Source: Gammaproteobacteria bacterium
GTDB taxonomy: Bacteria > Pseudomonadota > Gammaproteobacteria > Arenicellales > Arenicellaceae
DNA length: 6,744 bases
Reading direction: 5' to 3'
Assembly (NCBI GenBank): GCA_030426005.1
Contig: JAUHZM010000168.1
Location: 1 to 6,744 of the forward strand
Part shown: positions 1 to 6,469 of the stretch, piece by piece
Layout of the letters: every line of letters starts with the position of its first letter
How positions within the stretch are numbered: position 1 is the stretch's first letter
The notes under the pieces: generated by a model
Databases searched by the model: none
What the model was told of the DNA's origin: nothing
The model's input: only the letters and a program-made list of their open reading frames with translations
Translations under genes and position numbers: made by a program

Positions 1-438
1 ACGGCGAATCTCATCACTGAAGGCGTCCACATCTTGGAAAGAACGGTAGACTGACGCAAAGCGCACGTAGGCTACCTGATCGACTTCACGCAACTCATTC
101 ATCACTAACTCACCGATTTCACGCGCTGGAATCTCGCGTTCACCGGAGGTCAGTAAATTACGCTTAATGCGATGTAAAATAAGTTCGATTTCTCGCGACT
201 CGACGGGCCGTTTTTCCAGAGCACGTTCCAAACCGCGTGCTAATTTGGACTCGTCGTAATGTTCTCGGTCACCATTGGATTTGACAATGTATGGCAATTT
301 TAGACTCGCCTCTTCCATCGTCGAAAAGCGTTCCCCGCAGGCCTCGCATGAACGCCGACGACGCACCGCATCGCGATCCTCGGTTAAACGAGAATCAATC
401 ACTCGGGTGTCGTCATTCTGGCAAAACGGGCAACGCAT
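1..438 (-). CDS. nrdR: NrdR, ribonucleotide reductase repressor (3' end cut by window edge)
   Basis: Transcriptional repressor that senses ATP/dATP and shuts down ribonucleotide reductase genes by binding NrdR boxes. The reading frame opens at the ATG on 438-436 and stays open for 146 codons to base 1 with no stop; the family is usually about 150 residues, so only a few C-terminal codons are missing. A zinc ribbon is seen at the N-terminus: C3-P-F-C6 paired with C31-E-A-C34, followed by GERFSTMEEA. An arginine run (RRRR, 26-29) precedes the second cysteine pair. The ATP-cone domain begins near residue 49 (LPYIVKSNGDREHYDESKL) and reaches about residue 139, containing the family-typical VAYVRFASVYRSF. 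It lies 38 bp after glyA, probably co-transcribed. No Shine-Dalgarno sequence is visible in that gap. No NrdR box is seen in this window, so its targets are elsewhere. Identification is firm from family resemblance. Confidence 0.96.
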   Translation of the reverse strand, partial: MRCPFCQNDDTRVIDSRLTEDRDAVRRRRSCEACGERFSTMEEASLKLPYIVKSNGDREHYDESKLARGLERALEKRPVESREIELILHRIKRNLLTSGEREIPAREIGELVMNELREVDQVAYVRFASVYRSFQDVDAFSDEIRR

Positions 439-476
439 TTCGAATTAATAATGGCTAGAAATTACGTGCTGATCAC

Positions 477-1754
477 TTAATCGACGTAATCGTAAACCGG
501 ATACAATCCACACAAGGCTAACACTTCGCCTTTTACGCGCTCGACCACCGCGGCATCGAAACCTCCGTCGGCATCCACGGTATCCATGACATCTGCCATC
601 CAGGTTGCCAACTGATCCATCTCTTTCAGACCGAAGCCTCGGGTGGTGATCGCTGGAGTTCCGATGCGGATTCCGCTGGTCACGAAGGGGCTTTGCGGAT
701 CGCCAGGCACACTGTTCTTGTTGACGGTGATGTTGGCTGCGCCCAGTGCCGCTTCGGCTGCTTTACCAGTGATGCCTTTGTCCACCAAACTGATCAGACT
801 CAGGTGATTGTCAGTGCCGCCCGATACCGGTGCGTAACCGCGTGCTTTTAGCCCCTCAGCCAAACGACGCGAGTTGGCCAAAACTTGTTCTTGGTACGCT
901 TTAAATTCCGGCGCCAGTGCTTCTTTAAACGCCACGGCTTTGGCCGCAATTACGTGCATTAATGGGCCGCCTTGCGAACCAGGGAAGACACGCGAGTTCA
1001 GTGCTTTCTCAAGGTCTTTGTTGGCTTTAGCCATGATCACACCGCCGCGTGGACCGCGCAGTGTTTTATGCGTGGTGGTGGTCACGACATCCGCAATTTG
1101 AACTGGGTTAGGATACAAACCGGCCGCGATCAAACCGGCTACGTGCGCAATATCACACATCATCACAGCGCCAACTTTGTCGGCGATATCACGAAAACGT
1201 TGCCAATCGACAACGCGTGAGTAGGCACTAAAACCAGCCACAATCATCTTAGGCTTGTGCTCCAATGCGAGCGCTTCAACCTGGTCGTAATCAATCTCAC
1301 CGGTTGCTTCTACCAGCCCGTATTGCACGGAATTGTACAAACGCCCTGAGAAATTCACCTTAGCGCCGTGAGTCAGGTGACCACCGTGGTCTAGACTCAT
1401 ACCCAGCACAGTATCACCTGGATTCATAACTGCCTGGTACACAGCAATATTCGCCGAAGAACCAGAGTGCGGTTGCACGTTGGCATAATCTGCACCAAAT
1501 AGTTCTTTCAAGCGAGCAATTGCCAAATCTTCAGCAACGTCAACGTACTCGCAACCACCGTAGTAACGCTTGCCAGGGTAACCTTCTGCGTACTTATTCG
1601 TCAGCTTGGTGCCTTGCGCTTGCATCACGGCCGGACTGGCGTAGTTTTCCGACGCGATTAATTCGATATGCTCTTCCTGACGGGTATTTTCGTCACAAAT
1701 GGCACTCCAGATTTCAGGGTCCAGCTCAGCAATAGTATTGGCTTTCTTAAACAT
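477..1754 (-). CDS. glyA: Serine hydroxymethyltransferase GlyA
   Basis: Cytosolic PLP enzyme that converts serine plus tetrahydrofolate to glycine plus 5,10-methylene-THF, the main source of one-carbon units. The protein is 425 aa (E. coli about 417) and collinear with E. coli GlyA throughout. Visible landmarks: RQEEHIELIASENY (25-38), E57 and Y65 in the AEGYPGKRYYGG block, H126 in the HGGHLTHG block, D201 and H204 in CDIAHVAGL, the Schiff-base lysine K230 in VVTTTTHKTLRGPRGG, and the substrate-carboxylate arginine R364 in SGIRIGTPAIT (GIRIGTPA). All expected active-site residues are present. The start is supported by a GGAGA Shine-Dalgarno at 1762-1766, 7 nt before the ATG, and by alignment of the N-terminus. 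The extra length comes from a short insertion near 392-399 (TVDADGGF) and a longer C-terminal tail. It follows secF by 102 bp and precedes nrdR by 38 bp. A candidate promoter of its own lies at 1773-1802. Confidence 0.98.
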   Translation of the reverse strand: MFKKANTIAELDPEIWSAICDENTRQEEHIELIASENYASPAVMQAQGTKLTNKYAEGYPGKRYYGGCEYVDVAEDLAIARLKELFGADYANVQPHSGSSANIAVYQAVMNPGDTVLGMSLDHGGHLTHGAKVNFSGRLYNSVQYGLVEATGEIDYDQVEALALEHKPKMIVAGFSAYSRVVDWQRFRDIADKVGAVMMCDIAHVAGLIAAGLYPNPVQIADVVTTTTHKTLRGPRGGVIMAKANKDLEKALNSRVFPGSQGGPLMHVIAAKAVAFKEALAPEFKAYQEQVLANSRRLAEGLKARGYAPVSGGTDNHLSLISLVDKGITGKAAEAALGAANITVNKNSVPGDPQSPFVTSGIRIGTPAITTRGFGLKEMDQLATWMADVMDTVDADGGFDAAVVERVKGEVLALCGLYPVYDYVD

Positions 1755-1761
1755 GTGGATA

Positions 1762-1766
1762 TCTCC
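1762..1766 (-). promoter_or_regulatory. Ribosome binding site of glyA
   Basis: GGAGA on the minus strand, 7 nt upstream of the glyA ATG. It is the clearest Shine-Dalgarno sequence in the window and fixes the glyA start. Confidence 0.8.
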
Positions 1767-1772
1767 GCTAAA

Positions 1773-1802
1773 ATTTTAAAATCTGTCTGCCTCCGGTGTG
1801 AA
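1773..1802 (-). promoter_or_regulatory. Candidate sigma70 promoter for glyA
   Basis: On the minus strand, TTCACA (1802-1797, five of six matches to TTGACA) is followed after 18 nt by TAAAAT (1778-1773, five of six matches to TATAAT). The predicted transcription start is near 1766, which would give a leader of only about 12 nt carrying the Shine-Dalgarno sequence. The -35 hexamer overlaps one arm of the inverted repeat at 1792-1827, so a protein bound to the palindrome would contact the promoter. Seen by eye only; the spacing and hexamers are good, but the AT-rich stretch could also give a chance match. Confidence 0.45.
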
Positions 1803-1827
1803 AGCTTCGCAGCTAATACACACCGGA
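1792..1827. repeat. Inverted repeat upstream of glyA (9-bp arms)
   Basis: Perfect 9-bp arms TCCGGTGTG (1792-1800) and CACACCGGA (1819-1827) flank 18 nt, in which AGCT-TCGC-AGCT can form a smaller inner hairpin (1803-1814). A minor CCC-ATC-GGG hairpin lies beside it at 1834-1842. The element sits between the secF stop and the glyA start. As RNA it would fold into a strong stem on secF read-through transcripts, but no T-run follows the stem directly, so it does not look like an intrinsic terminator. As DNA it could be an operator, because one arm overlaps the candidate glyA -35. I do not recognise it as a glycine, ZTP or THF riboswitch. Confidence 0.6.
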
Positions 1828-1856
1828 CTCATGCCCATCGGGGTCTCGTTGCTTGA

Positions 1857-2807
1857 TTATGGGAGGTATTGGCCGGGTTGATCCGCGCCCTCTTTCTCAA
1901 CCACTTCTACCAGCAAGTCTTCTGGTTTCGCGCCCAAGACCAACACTGTTGGACTGGCAACAAAAATCGATGAATAAGTACCGATCACCACGCCGATGAT
2001 CAGCGTCAGCGCAAACCCTTGCAGCGCTTCTCCGCCGTAGGCATACAACGCGATCAGCACTAACAAAGTGGTCAACGAGGTCAAAATCGTACGCGGCAGT
2101 GTCTGGTTAATTGACGTATTCATTATCTGCTCGGTATTTACGTCACGCAGGCGACGAAAATTTTCACGAATCCGGTCAAACACAACAATGGTATCGTTTA
2201 AGGAGTAACCGATCACGGCCAGCAAGGCTGCCAACACCGGCATGGTGAACTCCATTTGAATCAGAGAAAAAATACCCAAGGTGATGACCACGTCGTGAAT
2301 CAAGGCAATGACCGAACCCAGCGAAAATTTCCACTCGAATCGAAATGCCACATAAATCATGACACCAATCAATGCATAGACCAGCGCTAAAATACCTTTT
2401 TCAAACAGTTCTTTACCAAAGGTCGGACCAACGAATTCAACGCTTTTTACTTCCCCGGCACCAACCGATGACGCGGCCAAAAGCTCAACGATACGAGTAC
2501 TGACTTTGTCGTCGTTAGTGTCTTTACTTAGTGGCACGCGAATCAACACGTCCTCGTCACTGCCGAAATACTGTACGACCGCCTCAGTGAATCCACCTTG
2601 TTGTAGCACAGTGCGAATATCGGATACCTGGACGGTGTCCTGATAGATCAGTTCAACTTTAGTACCACCAGAAAAGTCGATCCCAAAGTTCAAGCCCTTG
2701 GTGGACAGGGAGTAAATACCTGCCAACAACAACAAGGTAGAAACAACCAGCGCAATCAAGCGTTTACCAATAAAGTCGATGCGCGTCTCAGTTTTAAATA
2801 ATTGCAT
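1857..2807 (-). CDS. secF: Protein translocase subunit SecF
   Basis: Inner-membrane partner of SecD; the SecDF pair of the RND superfamily uses proton flow to pull exported proteins off SecYEG at the periplasmic side. The protein is 316 aa (E. coli 323). TM1 spans about 18-35, followed by the signature NFGIDFSGGTKVEL (40-53) and a periplasmic domain to about 135. TM2-TM6 lie at roughly 138-156, 163-182, 190-210, 240-258 and 264-288. TM4 carries the conserved YSLNDTIVVFDRIREN motif (201-216), the SecF counterpart of the SecD proton-path motif. A short charged tail (KPEDLLVEVVEKEGADQ) ends the protein. The gene begins 17 nt after the secD stop, with a weak GGAA Shine-Dalgarno-like sequence at 2815-2818, so translation is probably linked to secD. 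Length and every family motif are normal. Confidence 0.98.
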   Translation of the reverse strand: MQLFKTETRIDFIGKRLIALVVSTLLLLAGIYSLSTKGLNFGIDFSGGTKVELIYQDTVQVSDIRTVLQQGGFTEAVVQYFGSDEDVLIRVPLSKDTNDDKVSTRIVELLAASSVGAGEVKSVEFVGPTFGKELFEKGILALVYALIGVMIYVAFRFEWKFSLGSVIALIHDVVITLGIFSLIQMEFTMPVLAALLAVIGYSLNDTIVVFDRIRENFRRLRDVNTEQIMNTSINQTLPRTILTSLTTLLVLIALYAYGGEALQGFALTLIIGVVIGTYSSIFVASPTVLVLGAKPEDLLVEVVEKEGADQPGQYLP

Positions 2808-2824
2808 AGTTCTGTTCCGGCCGC

Positions 2825-4681
2825 TTAAATGGCAAGCTTTTCTAATCGACGGTTACCGTAGATAAAATTAATCAACACACGTGATACAAAGATCGCAGTG
2901 ACCATGGAGGTCGCAATACCAATACTCAAGGTAATTGCAAAGCCTCGGATCGGGCCAGTACCAAAGTTAAACAACACCAGCGCCGCAATCAGCGTGGTCA
3001 AGTTGGCATCGATAATGGTCGAGAATGCGTTGTCGTAACCACGATGAATGGCCATTTGTGGTGACGCCCCATCGGCGATTTCTTCTCGTATACGTTCAAA
3101 GATGAGCACATTTGCGTCCACCGCCATACCAACGGTCAATACTAGACCGGCCACGCCTGGTAAGGTCAGAGTTGCTTGCAGCAGGGACAGCACACCAACA
3201 ATGATCACCAGATTCAGGATCAAGGCAAAACTTGCCACCAGACCAAACACACGGTAAAAAATTGCCATAAATACCAGCACCAACAAAAAGCCGATGGCAA
3301 CCGATTTGAAGCCTTTACTAATATTCTCGGCACCCAAGCTCGGACCAACGGTACGTTCTTCGATGATGTAAACCGGAGCAGCTAAGGAACCAGCACGCAA
3401 CAATAAAGCGATATCTTGCGCTTCTTTGCTGCCATCCAAGCCAGTGATAATAAAGCTCTTGCCCAACTGGTCATTAATACGTGGAGCGGTAATCACTTCT
3501 TTGACTTCTTTGGTGACGATTTTGACTTCGCCATCAGGTCCAGTGATCGTTTCTGGAATCGACTCCACATATACCACCGCCATGCGGTTGCCGATATTGT
3601 CGCCAGTGACGTCGGAGTTAATGGTGGTGCCCTTCGCATCCAGGCGGATATTAACCACCGGCCCGCCATCCTGCTGGCTAAAGCCCGCACTGGCGTCAAT
3701 AATGTTTTCACCCGAGTACAACACTCGTTTTTGCAACAAGATTGGTGTGCCATCTCGGAAGTAGAATCGTTCCGAACCACTGGGAACGCGACCTCGAGCA
3801 TTCGACGCCTGATTGTCTTCGTCAACCAGATGGATTTGTAGCGTGGCAGTTTTACCCAAGATCTCTTTCGCAATTGATGGGTCTTTTACACCGGGTAATT
3901 GCACCACAATTCGGTCGGTACCCTGCTGCTGAATAACTGGCTCCGACACACCCAATTGGTCAATACGGTTGCGCAATGCGAGCATGTTTTTCTTCAATGC
4001 GGCGCTGCGAATTTCGGCTAAAGCAGTCTCATTGACTTCGATGGTCAGAATAAAATTCCCATCCTGCTCGCTCTCTAGGCGCTGTAACTCCGGGTATTTG
4101 GCTGAGACCTGGTCATACGACTTGTCGCGCACCTCTTCGTCGGTAAAACGAATGGTGATGCTGCCGTTAGCCTGTTGATTGATCCCGGAATAACGTAAAC
4201 CCTCTTCTCGCAACAACTTGCGAATGTCCTCGTAATAATCGTCGTTGGCTTTCTTTTCCGCCGCATCCATATCGACTTGCAGCAAAAAGTGCACACCACC
4301 ACGCAAATCTAAACCCAAATACATCGGCGCGCCACCGAGGTTCTGCAACCAATCCGGTGTGGTAGTCAAATCAGCCATCGCAACTGGGTAAAGATCGCCC
4401 AGCTCTTCTTTTAAAATGCGCTGACCGCGAGTTTGATCGTCTTCTGAACCCAATCGAGCCCGCACCTTGCCTGGCTCAAGTGAAATGGACTTAACATTGA
4501 TACCAGCAGTTTCCAGCGTGGTTTTCACACGCTCCATCACCGCGGTGTCGACTTCGGCTGTTCGCGCACCAACGACTTGCAAACCGGGTTCAGCTTGAAA
4601 CAGGTTGGGCGTTGCATAGATCACGCCGAACGCGACAATGAACAACAACAGTAGATATTTCCAGGTAGGATTTTTATTCAT
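2825..4681 (-). CDS. secD: Protein translocase subunit SecD
   Basis: Inner-membrane component of the SecDF-YajC accessory complex of the Sec translocon. The protein is 618 aa (E. coli 615). TM1 lies at about 8-24 (YLLLLFIVAFGVIYATP), and the large periplasmic domain covers roughly 30-455. It contains the family block YLGLDLRGGVHFLLQVDM (121-138), LRNRIDQLGVSEPVIQQQG (236-254) and the stretch from AALLLRAG-like LLLRAGSLAAPV (426-437) to VGPSLG (445-450). TM2-TM6 follow from about 458 to 608. TM4 contains VGMAVDANVLIFERIREE (517-534), in which D522 corresponds to the conserved proton-relay aspartate (E. coli D519). The N-terminus aligns with E. coli, supporting the ATG at 4681. The start has no Shine-Dalgarno; the preceding bases are AT-rich (TTATAAATT). 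The gap to yajC is 147 bp, longer than usual for this operon, and holds nested inverted repeats. Confidence 0.98.
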   Translation of the reverse strand: MNKNPTWKYLLLLFIVAFGVIYATPNLFQAEPGLQVVGARTAEVDTAVMERVKTTLETAGINVKSISLEPGKVRARLGSEDDQTRGQRILKEELGDLYPVAMADLTTTPDWLQNLGGAPMYLGLDLRGGVHFLLQVDMDAAEKKANDDYYEDIRKLLREEGLRYSGINQQANGSITIRFTDEEVRDKSYDQVSAKYPELQRLESEQDGNFILTIEVNETALAEIRSAALKKNMLALRNRIDQLGVSEPVIQQQGTDRIVVQLPGVKDPSIAKEILGKTATLQIHLVDEDNQASNARGRVPSGSERFYFRDGTPILLQKRVLYSGENIIDASAGFSQQDGGPVVNIRLDAKGTTINSDVTGDNIGNRMAVVYVESIPETITGPDGEVKIVTKEVKEVITAPRINDQLGKSFIITGLDGSKEAQDIALLLRAGSLAAPVYIIEERTVGPSLGAENISKGFKSVAIGFLLVLVFMAIFYRVFGLVASFALILNLVIIVGVLSLLQATLTLPGVAGLVLTVGMAVDANVLIFERIREEIADGASPQMAIHRGYDNAFSTIIDANLTTLIAALVLFNFGTGPIRGFAITLSIGIATSMVTAIFVSRVLINFIYGNRRLEKLAI

Positions 4682-4744
4682 AATTTATAACGACGGCGCT
4701 CTGCTCGAAAGACATAGGCGACACACCGGGATAGCAATCGCTTT

Positions 4745-4824
4745 GTCTGTAAAGTTTCGTTTACGTGGGACTGGCAACACGGCAAACCCTGCCTGCACCA
4801 GCCCACATTATCTCCCCGACAGAC
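4745..4824 (-). other. Nested stem-loop element between yajC and secD
   Basis: Read as minus-strand RNA, an outer 6-bp stem pairs GUCUGU (4824-4819) with ACAGAC (4750-4745). Inside it, GUGGGCUGG (4806-4798) pairs with CCAG-U-CCCAC (4774-4765), nine pairs with one bulged U. Its loop carries a smaller GGCA/UGCC hairpin (4793-4790 with 4784-4781). Directly beside it, GUAAA (4764-4760) can pair with UUUAC (4753-4749), sharing two bases with the outer stem, so the two are partly exclusive. No T-run follows and no coding frame is evident. It could be a 5' element of secD, an RNA processing or stability site, or chance pairing. I recognise no known RNA family. Confidence 0.4.
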
Positions 4825-4828
4825 TGGA

Positions 4829-5161
4829 TTAGTAGGTGCCTTTTGGCATCATGGCTTGCACCGACATACGCTGGACGCGGATTTCTGTGCCCTGCGCAAT
4901 TTCAACGGTGATAAAGTTTTCGTCAACCTGGGTAATCTTGCCGAGCACACCACCCATGGTCACCACTTCGTCGCCTTTGCTCAATCCGGCAACCATATTT
5001 CGATGTTCTTTCTGACGTTTTTGCTGCGGACGGATCAGCAGAAAGTAAAACACCACGAACAGCAGGATCATTGGTAACAGACTCATGATACTGCTAGACC
5101 CTGATGTACCGGCAGTCTGTGCAGCGGCGTCGGAAATAAAAAAACTAAGTAAGTCGTTCAT
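4829..5161 (-). CDS. yajC: Preprotein translocase accessory protein YajC
   Basis: Small single-span inner-membrane protein that co-purifies with SecDF and contacts SecYEG. The protein is 110 aa (E. coli 110). A short N-terminal segment (1-24, with AAAQTAGTSGSSS) precedes a transmembrane helix at about 25-43 (IMSLLPMILLFVVFYFLLI). This is followed by the hallmark RPQQKRQKEH (44-53) and the cytosolic domain with GLSKGDEVVTMGGVLGKI (59-76) and ITVEIAQGTEIRVQR (84-98). The order tgt-yajC-secD-secF is the classical gammaproteobacterial one. An AGGT Shine-Dalgarno-like sequence at 5170-5173 lies 8 nt before the ATG. The gap from tgt is 102 bp and contains an inverted repeat; no convincing independent promoter was found there, so transcription probably comes from tgt. 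Confidence 0.97.
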   Translation of the reverse strand: MNDLLSFFISDAAAQTAGTSGSSSIMSLLPMILLFVVFYFLLIRPQQKRQKEHRNMVAGLSKGDEVVTMGGVLGKITQVDENFITVEIAQGTEIRVQRMSVQAMMPKGTY

Positions 5162-5169
5162 TAGGCGTT

Positions 5170-5173
5170 ACCT
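5170..5173 (-). promoter_or_regulatory. Ribosome binding site of yajC
   Basis: AGGT on the minus strand, 8 nt upstream of the yajC ATG at 5161. A short but well-placed match that supports this start. Confidence 0.5.
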
Positions 5174-5207
5174 GTGTACCTGGTTATTTTCAATTATCTG
5201 TGTGTTG

Positions 5208-5240
5208 CCGACGTCGCACTTTGCTCACGTTCCGCGTCGG
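5208..5240. repeat. Inverted repeat in the tgt-yajC gap
   Basis: Arms CCGACG (5208-5213) and CGTCGG (5235-5240), 6 bp and perfect, flank 21 nt. The gap otherwise holds only the yajC Shine-Dalgarno and AT-rich sequence. On either strand no T-run follows the stem, so it is not a standard intrinsic terminator. The long loop makes it weak; it may affect mRNA stability between the two genes or mean nothing. Confidence 0.3.
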
Positions 5241-5263
5241 ACGACCCAAAAATCAAGGGCGAA

Positions 5264-6379
5264 TTATGCCACAGTTGGGTCAGGTTGGCCGCGCATCTCG
5301 AAGAAATTTGCACGAAATTCATCGAACTGGCCTGCCTCGATCGCGTCACGCATTTGCTGCATTAAATCTAGGAAAAAATGCAGGTTATGCACAGTCGCCA
5401 ATCGAGCACCTAAAATCTCATTGGTTTTAAGTAAGTGCTTAATATAAGAACGCGAAAACTGTTTACAAGTATCGCAACCGCAGGTTTCATCAATTGGGCG
5501 GGTATCCATCTCATATTTGGCGTTACGAATCTTGACCACACCGGTCCGCGTATACAACCAACCATTACGGGCATTACGTGTTGGAAGCACGCAATCGAAC
5601 ATGTCGACGCCGTAACTCACCGCGGTCACCAAGTTCTCTGGTGTTCCAACCCCCATCAAATAACGCGGGGCGTGTTCGGGCATTTTGTGCGCTAGATGAC
5701 GAAGAATGCGATACATATCTTCTTTCGGTTCACCGACTGATAATCCTCCAATCGCGTATCCATCGAAACCAATATCCTTTAAACCAGCCAGCGACTCATC
5801 TCGCAGATGCTCATACATGCCGCCCTGAATGATGCCGAATAGCGCTGACGCACTGTCGCCATGCGCATCCTTGGAGCGCTTTGCCCAACGCATTGACAAC
5901 TCCATGGAGGATCGCGCTTCGGCTTCAGTGGCCGGAAACGGCGTACACTCGTCGAAAATCATGACGATATCGGAGCCGAGTTTACGCTGAATCTCAATGG
6001 CTTCTTCTGGCCCAAGAAATTTCTTACTGCCGTCGATCGGCGAGCGAAAGGTGACGCCTTTTTCTGAAATCTTGCGTAGCTCAGCCAGCGACCAAACTTG
6101 GAATCCACCAGAGTCGGTCAAGATCGGTTTCTGCCACTGCATAAAATCGTGCAAGTCGCCGTGCGCCTGAATCACATCGGTGCCTGGCCGCAACATGAGA
6201 TGGAAGGTATTTCCGAGCACGATTTGCGCGCCAACCTGCTCCAACTCTTTAGGGGTAACCGCTTTGACGGTAGCAGCAGTGCCAACCGGCATAAAAATCG
6301 GCGTCTGGATATCGCCACGAGCAAAGGAAAGTCGTGCTCGACGGGCTTGGCCGTCGGTTTTTAAGAGATCAAATTTCAT
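5264..6379 (-). CDS. tgt: tRNA-guanine transglycosylase Tgt (queuosine pathway)
   Basis: Cytosolic enzyme that exchanges guanine-34 in the anticodons of tRNA Asp, Asn, His and Tyr for preQ1, the first tRNA-level step of queuosine synthesis. The protein is 371 aa (E. coli 375). Catalytic landmarks are present: D89 in LTDSGGFQV, D143 in IFDECTPFP, the GIIQGG block (182-187), GGLSVGEPK (211-219) and the nucleophile region D262 in DMFDCVLPTRNARNG. The zinc site is C300, C302, C305 and H331 (CGCDTC plus TVHNLHF), offset by two from E. coli. TDSGGFQVWSL has Trp where E. coli has Phe, a mild change next to the active site. The N-terminus MKFDLLKTDG aligns exactly with E. coli MKFEL, fixing the ATG at 6379. 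There is no Shine-Dalgarno, and a perfect -10 box sits 7 nt upstream. The upstream neighbour is aroQ rather than queA. Confidence 0.98.
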   Translation of the reverse strand: MKFDLLKTDGQARRARLSFARGDIQTPIFMPVGTAATVKAVTPKELEQVGAQIVLGNTFHLMLRPGTDVIQAHGDLHDFMQWQKPILTDSGGFQVWSLAELRKISEKGVTFRSPIDGSKKFLGPEEAIEIQRKLGSDIVMIFDECTPFPATEAEARSSMELSMRWAKRSKDAHGDSASALFGIIQGGMYEHLRDESLAGLKDIGFDGYAIGGLSVGEPKEDMYRILRHLAHKMPEHAPRYLMGVGTPENLVTAVSYGVDMFDCVLPTRNARNGWLYTRTGVVKIRNAKYEMDTRPIDETCGCDTCKQFSRSYIKHLLKTNEILGARLATVHNLHFFLDLMQQMRDAIEAGQFDEFRANFFEMRGQPDPTVA

Positions 6380-6386
6380 GCGCCGG

Positions 6387-6414
6387 ATTATAGATAATTC
6401 CCAACACCGGGCAA
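6387..6414 (-). promoter_or_regulatory. Candidate sigma70 promoter of tgt
   Basis: On the minus strand, TTGCCC (6414-6409, four of six matches to TTGACA) is followed after 16 nt by a perfect TATAAT (6392-6387). The tgt ATG starts only 7 nt after the -10 box (CCGGCGC between), where transcription normally begins, so the mRNA would be leaderless or have one untranslated base. This would drive tgt and probably yajC-secD-secF. Another possible -35, TTGCAT at 6419-6414, is 21 nt away and too far. Confidence 0.65.
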
Positions 6415-6469
6415 TGCAAGAATGGTGGATGCTGACAATATTTCATCAGCAGCATGCGTTAAAATCGAT

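Noticed and set aside
1792..1827. Intrinsic terminator after secF.
   Set aside because: The stem is good, but the bases after it on the minus strand are GGC-rich rather than a T-run; the nearest T-rich stretch begins about 10 nt later and is AT palindromic.
1755..1856. Glycine, ZTP (pfl) or THF riboswitch upstream of glyA.
   Set aside because: The gene makes this plausible, but I could not find the conserved core sequences I know for the glycine or ZTP classes, and the candidate promoter lies downstream of the hairpin. A cmscan hit would reverse this.
3416..3841. A 141-codon plus-strand open frame inside secD, and similar plus-strand frames elsewhere (for example 5085-5447, 874-1101).
   Set aside because: All are antisense to genes with clear family motifs, show no recognisable domain, and no plus-strand ribosome site or promoter was noticed. 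They are explained as shadows of the minus-strand genes.
4682..4694. TATAAA just before secD as a -10 box giving another leaderless gene.
   Set aside because: No acceptable -35 hexamer lies at 15-19 nt, unlike the tgt case, and such AT-rich sequence before a start is common.
4745..4824. A tRNA or tRNA-like gene in the yajC-secD gap, suggested by its 80-nt length and closing stem.
   Set aside because: There is no cloverleaf: no T-loop TTCGA-type sequence, no anticodon stem of the right size and no acceptor 7-bp stem.
6424..6469. Terminator after aroQ (TGCTGA/TCAGCA hairpin).
   Set aside because: Only 6 bp with a 10-nt loop and no T-run, so it cannot be supported as an intrinsic terminator.
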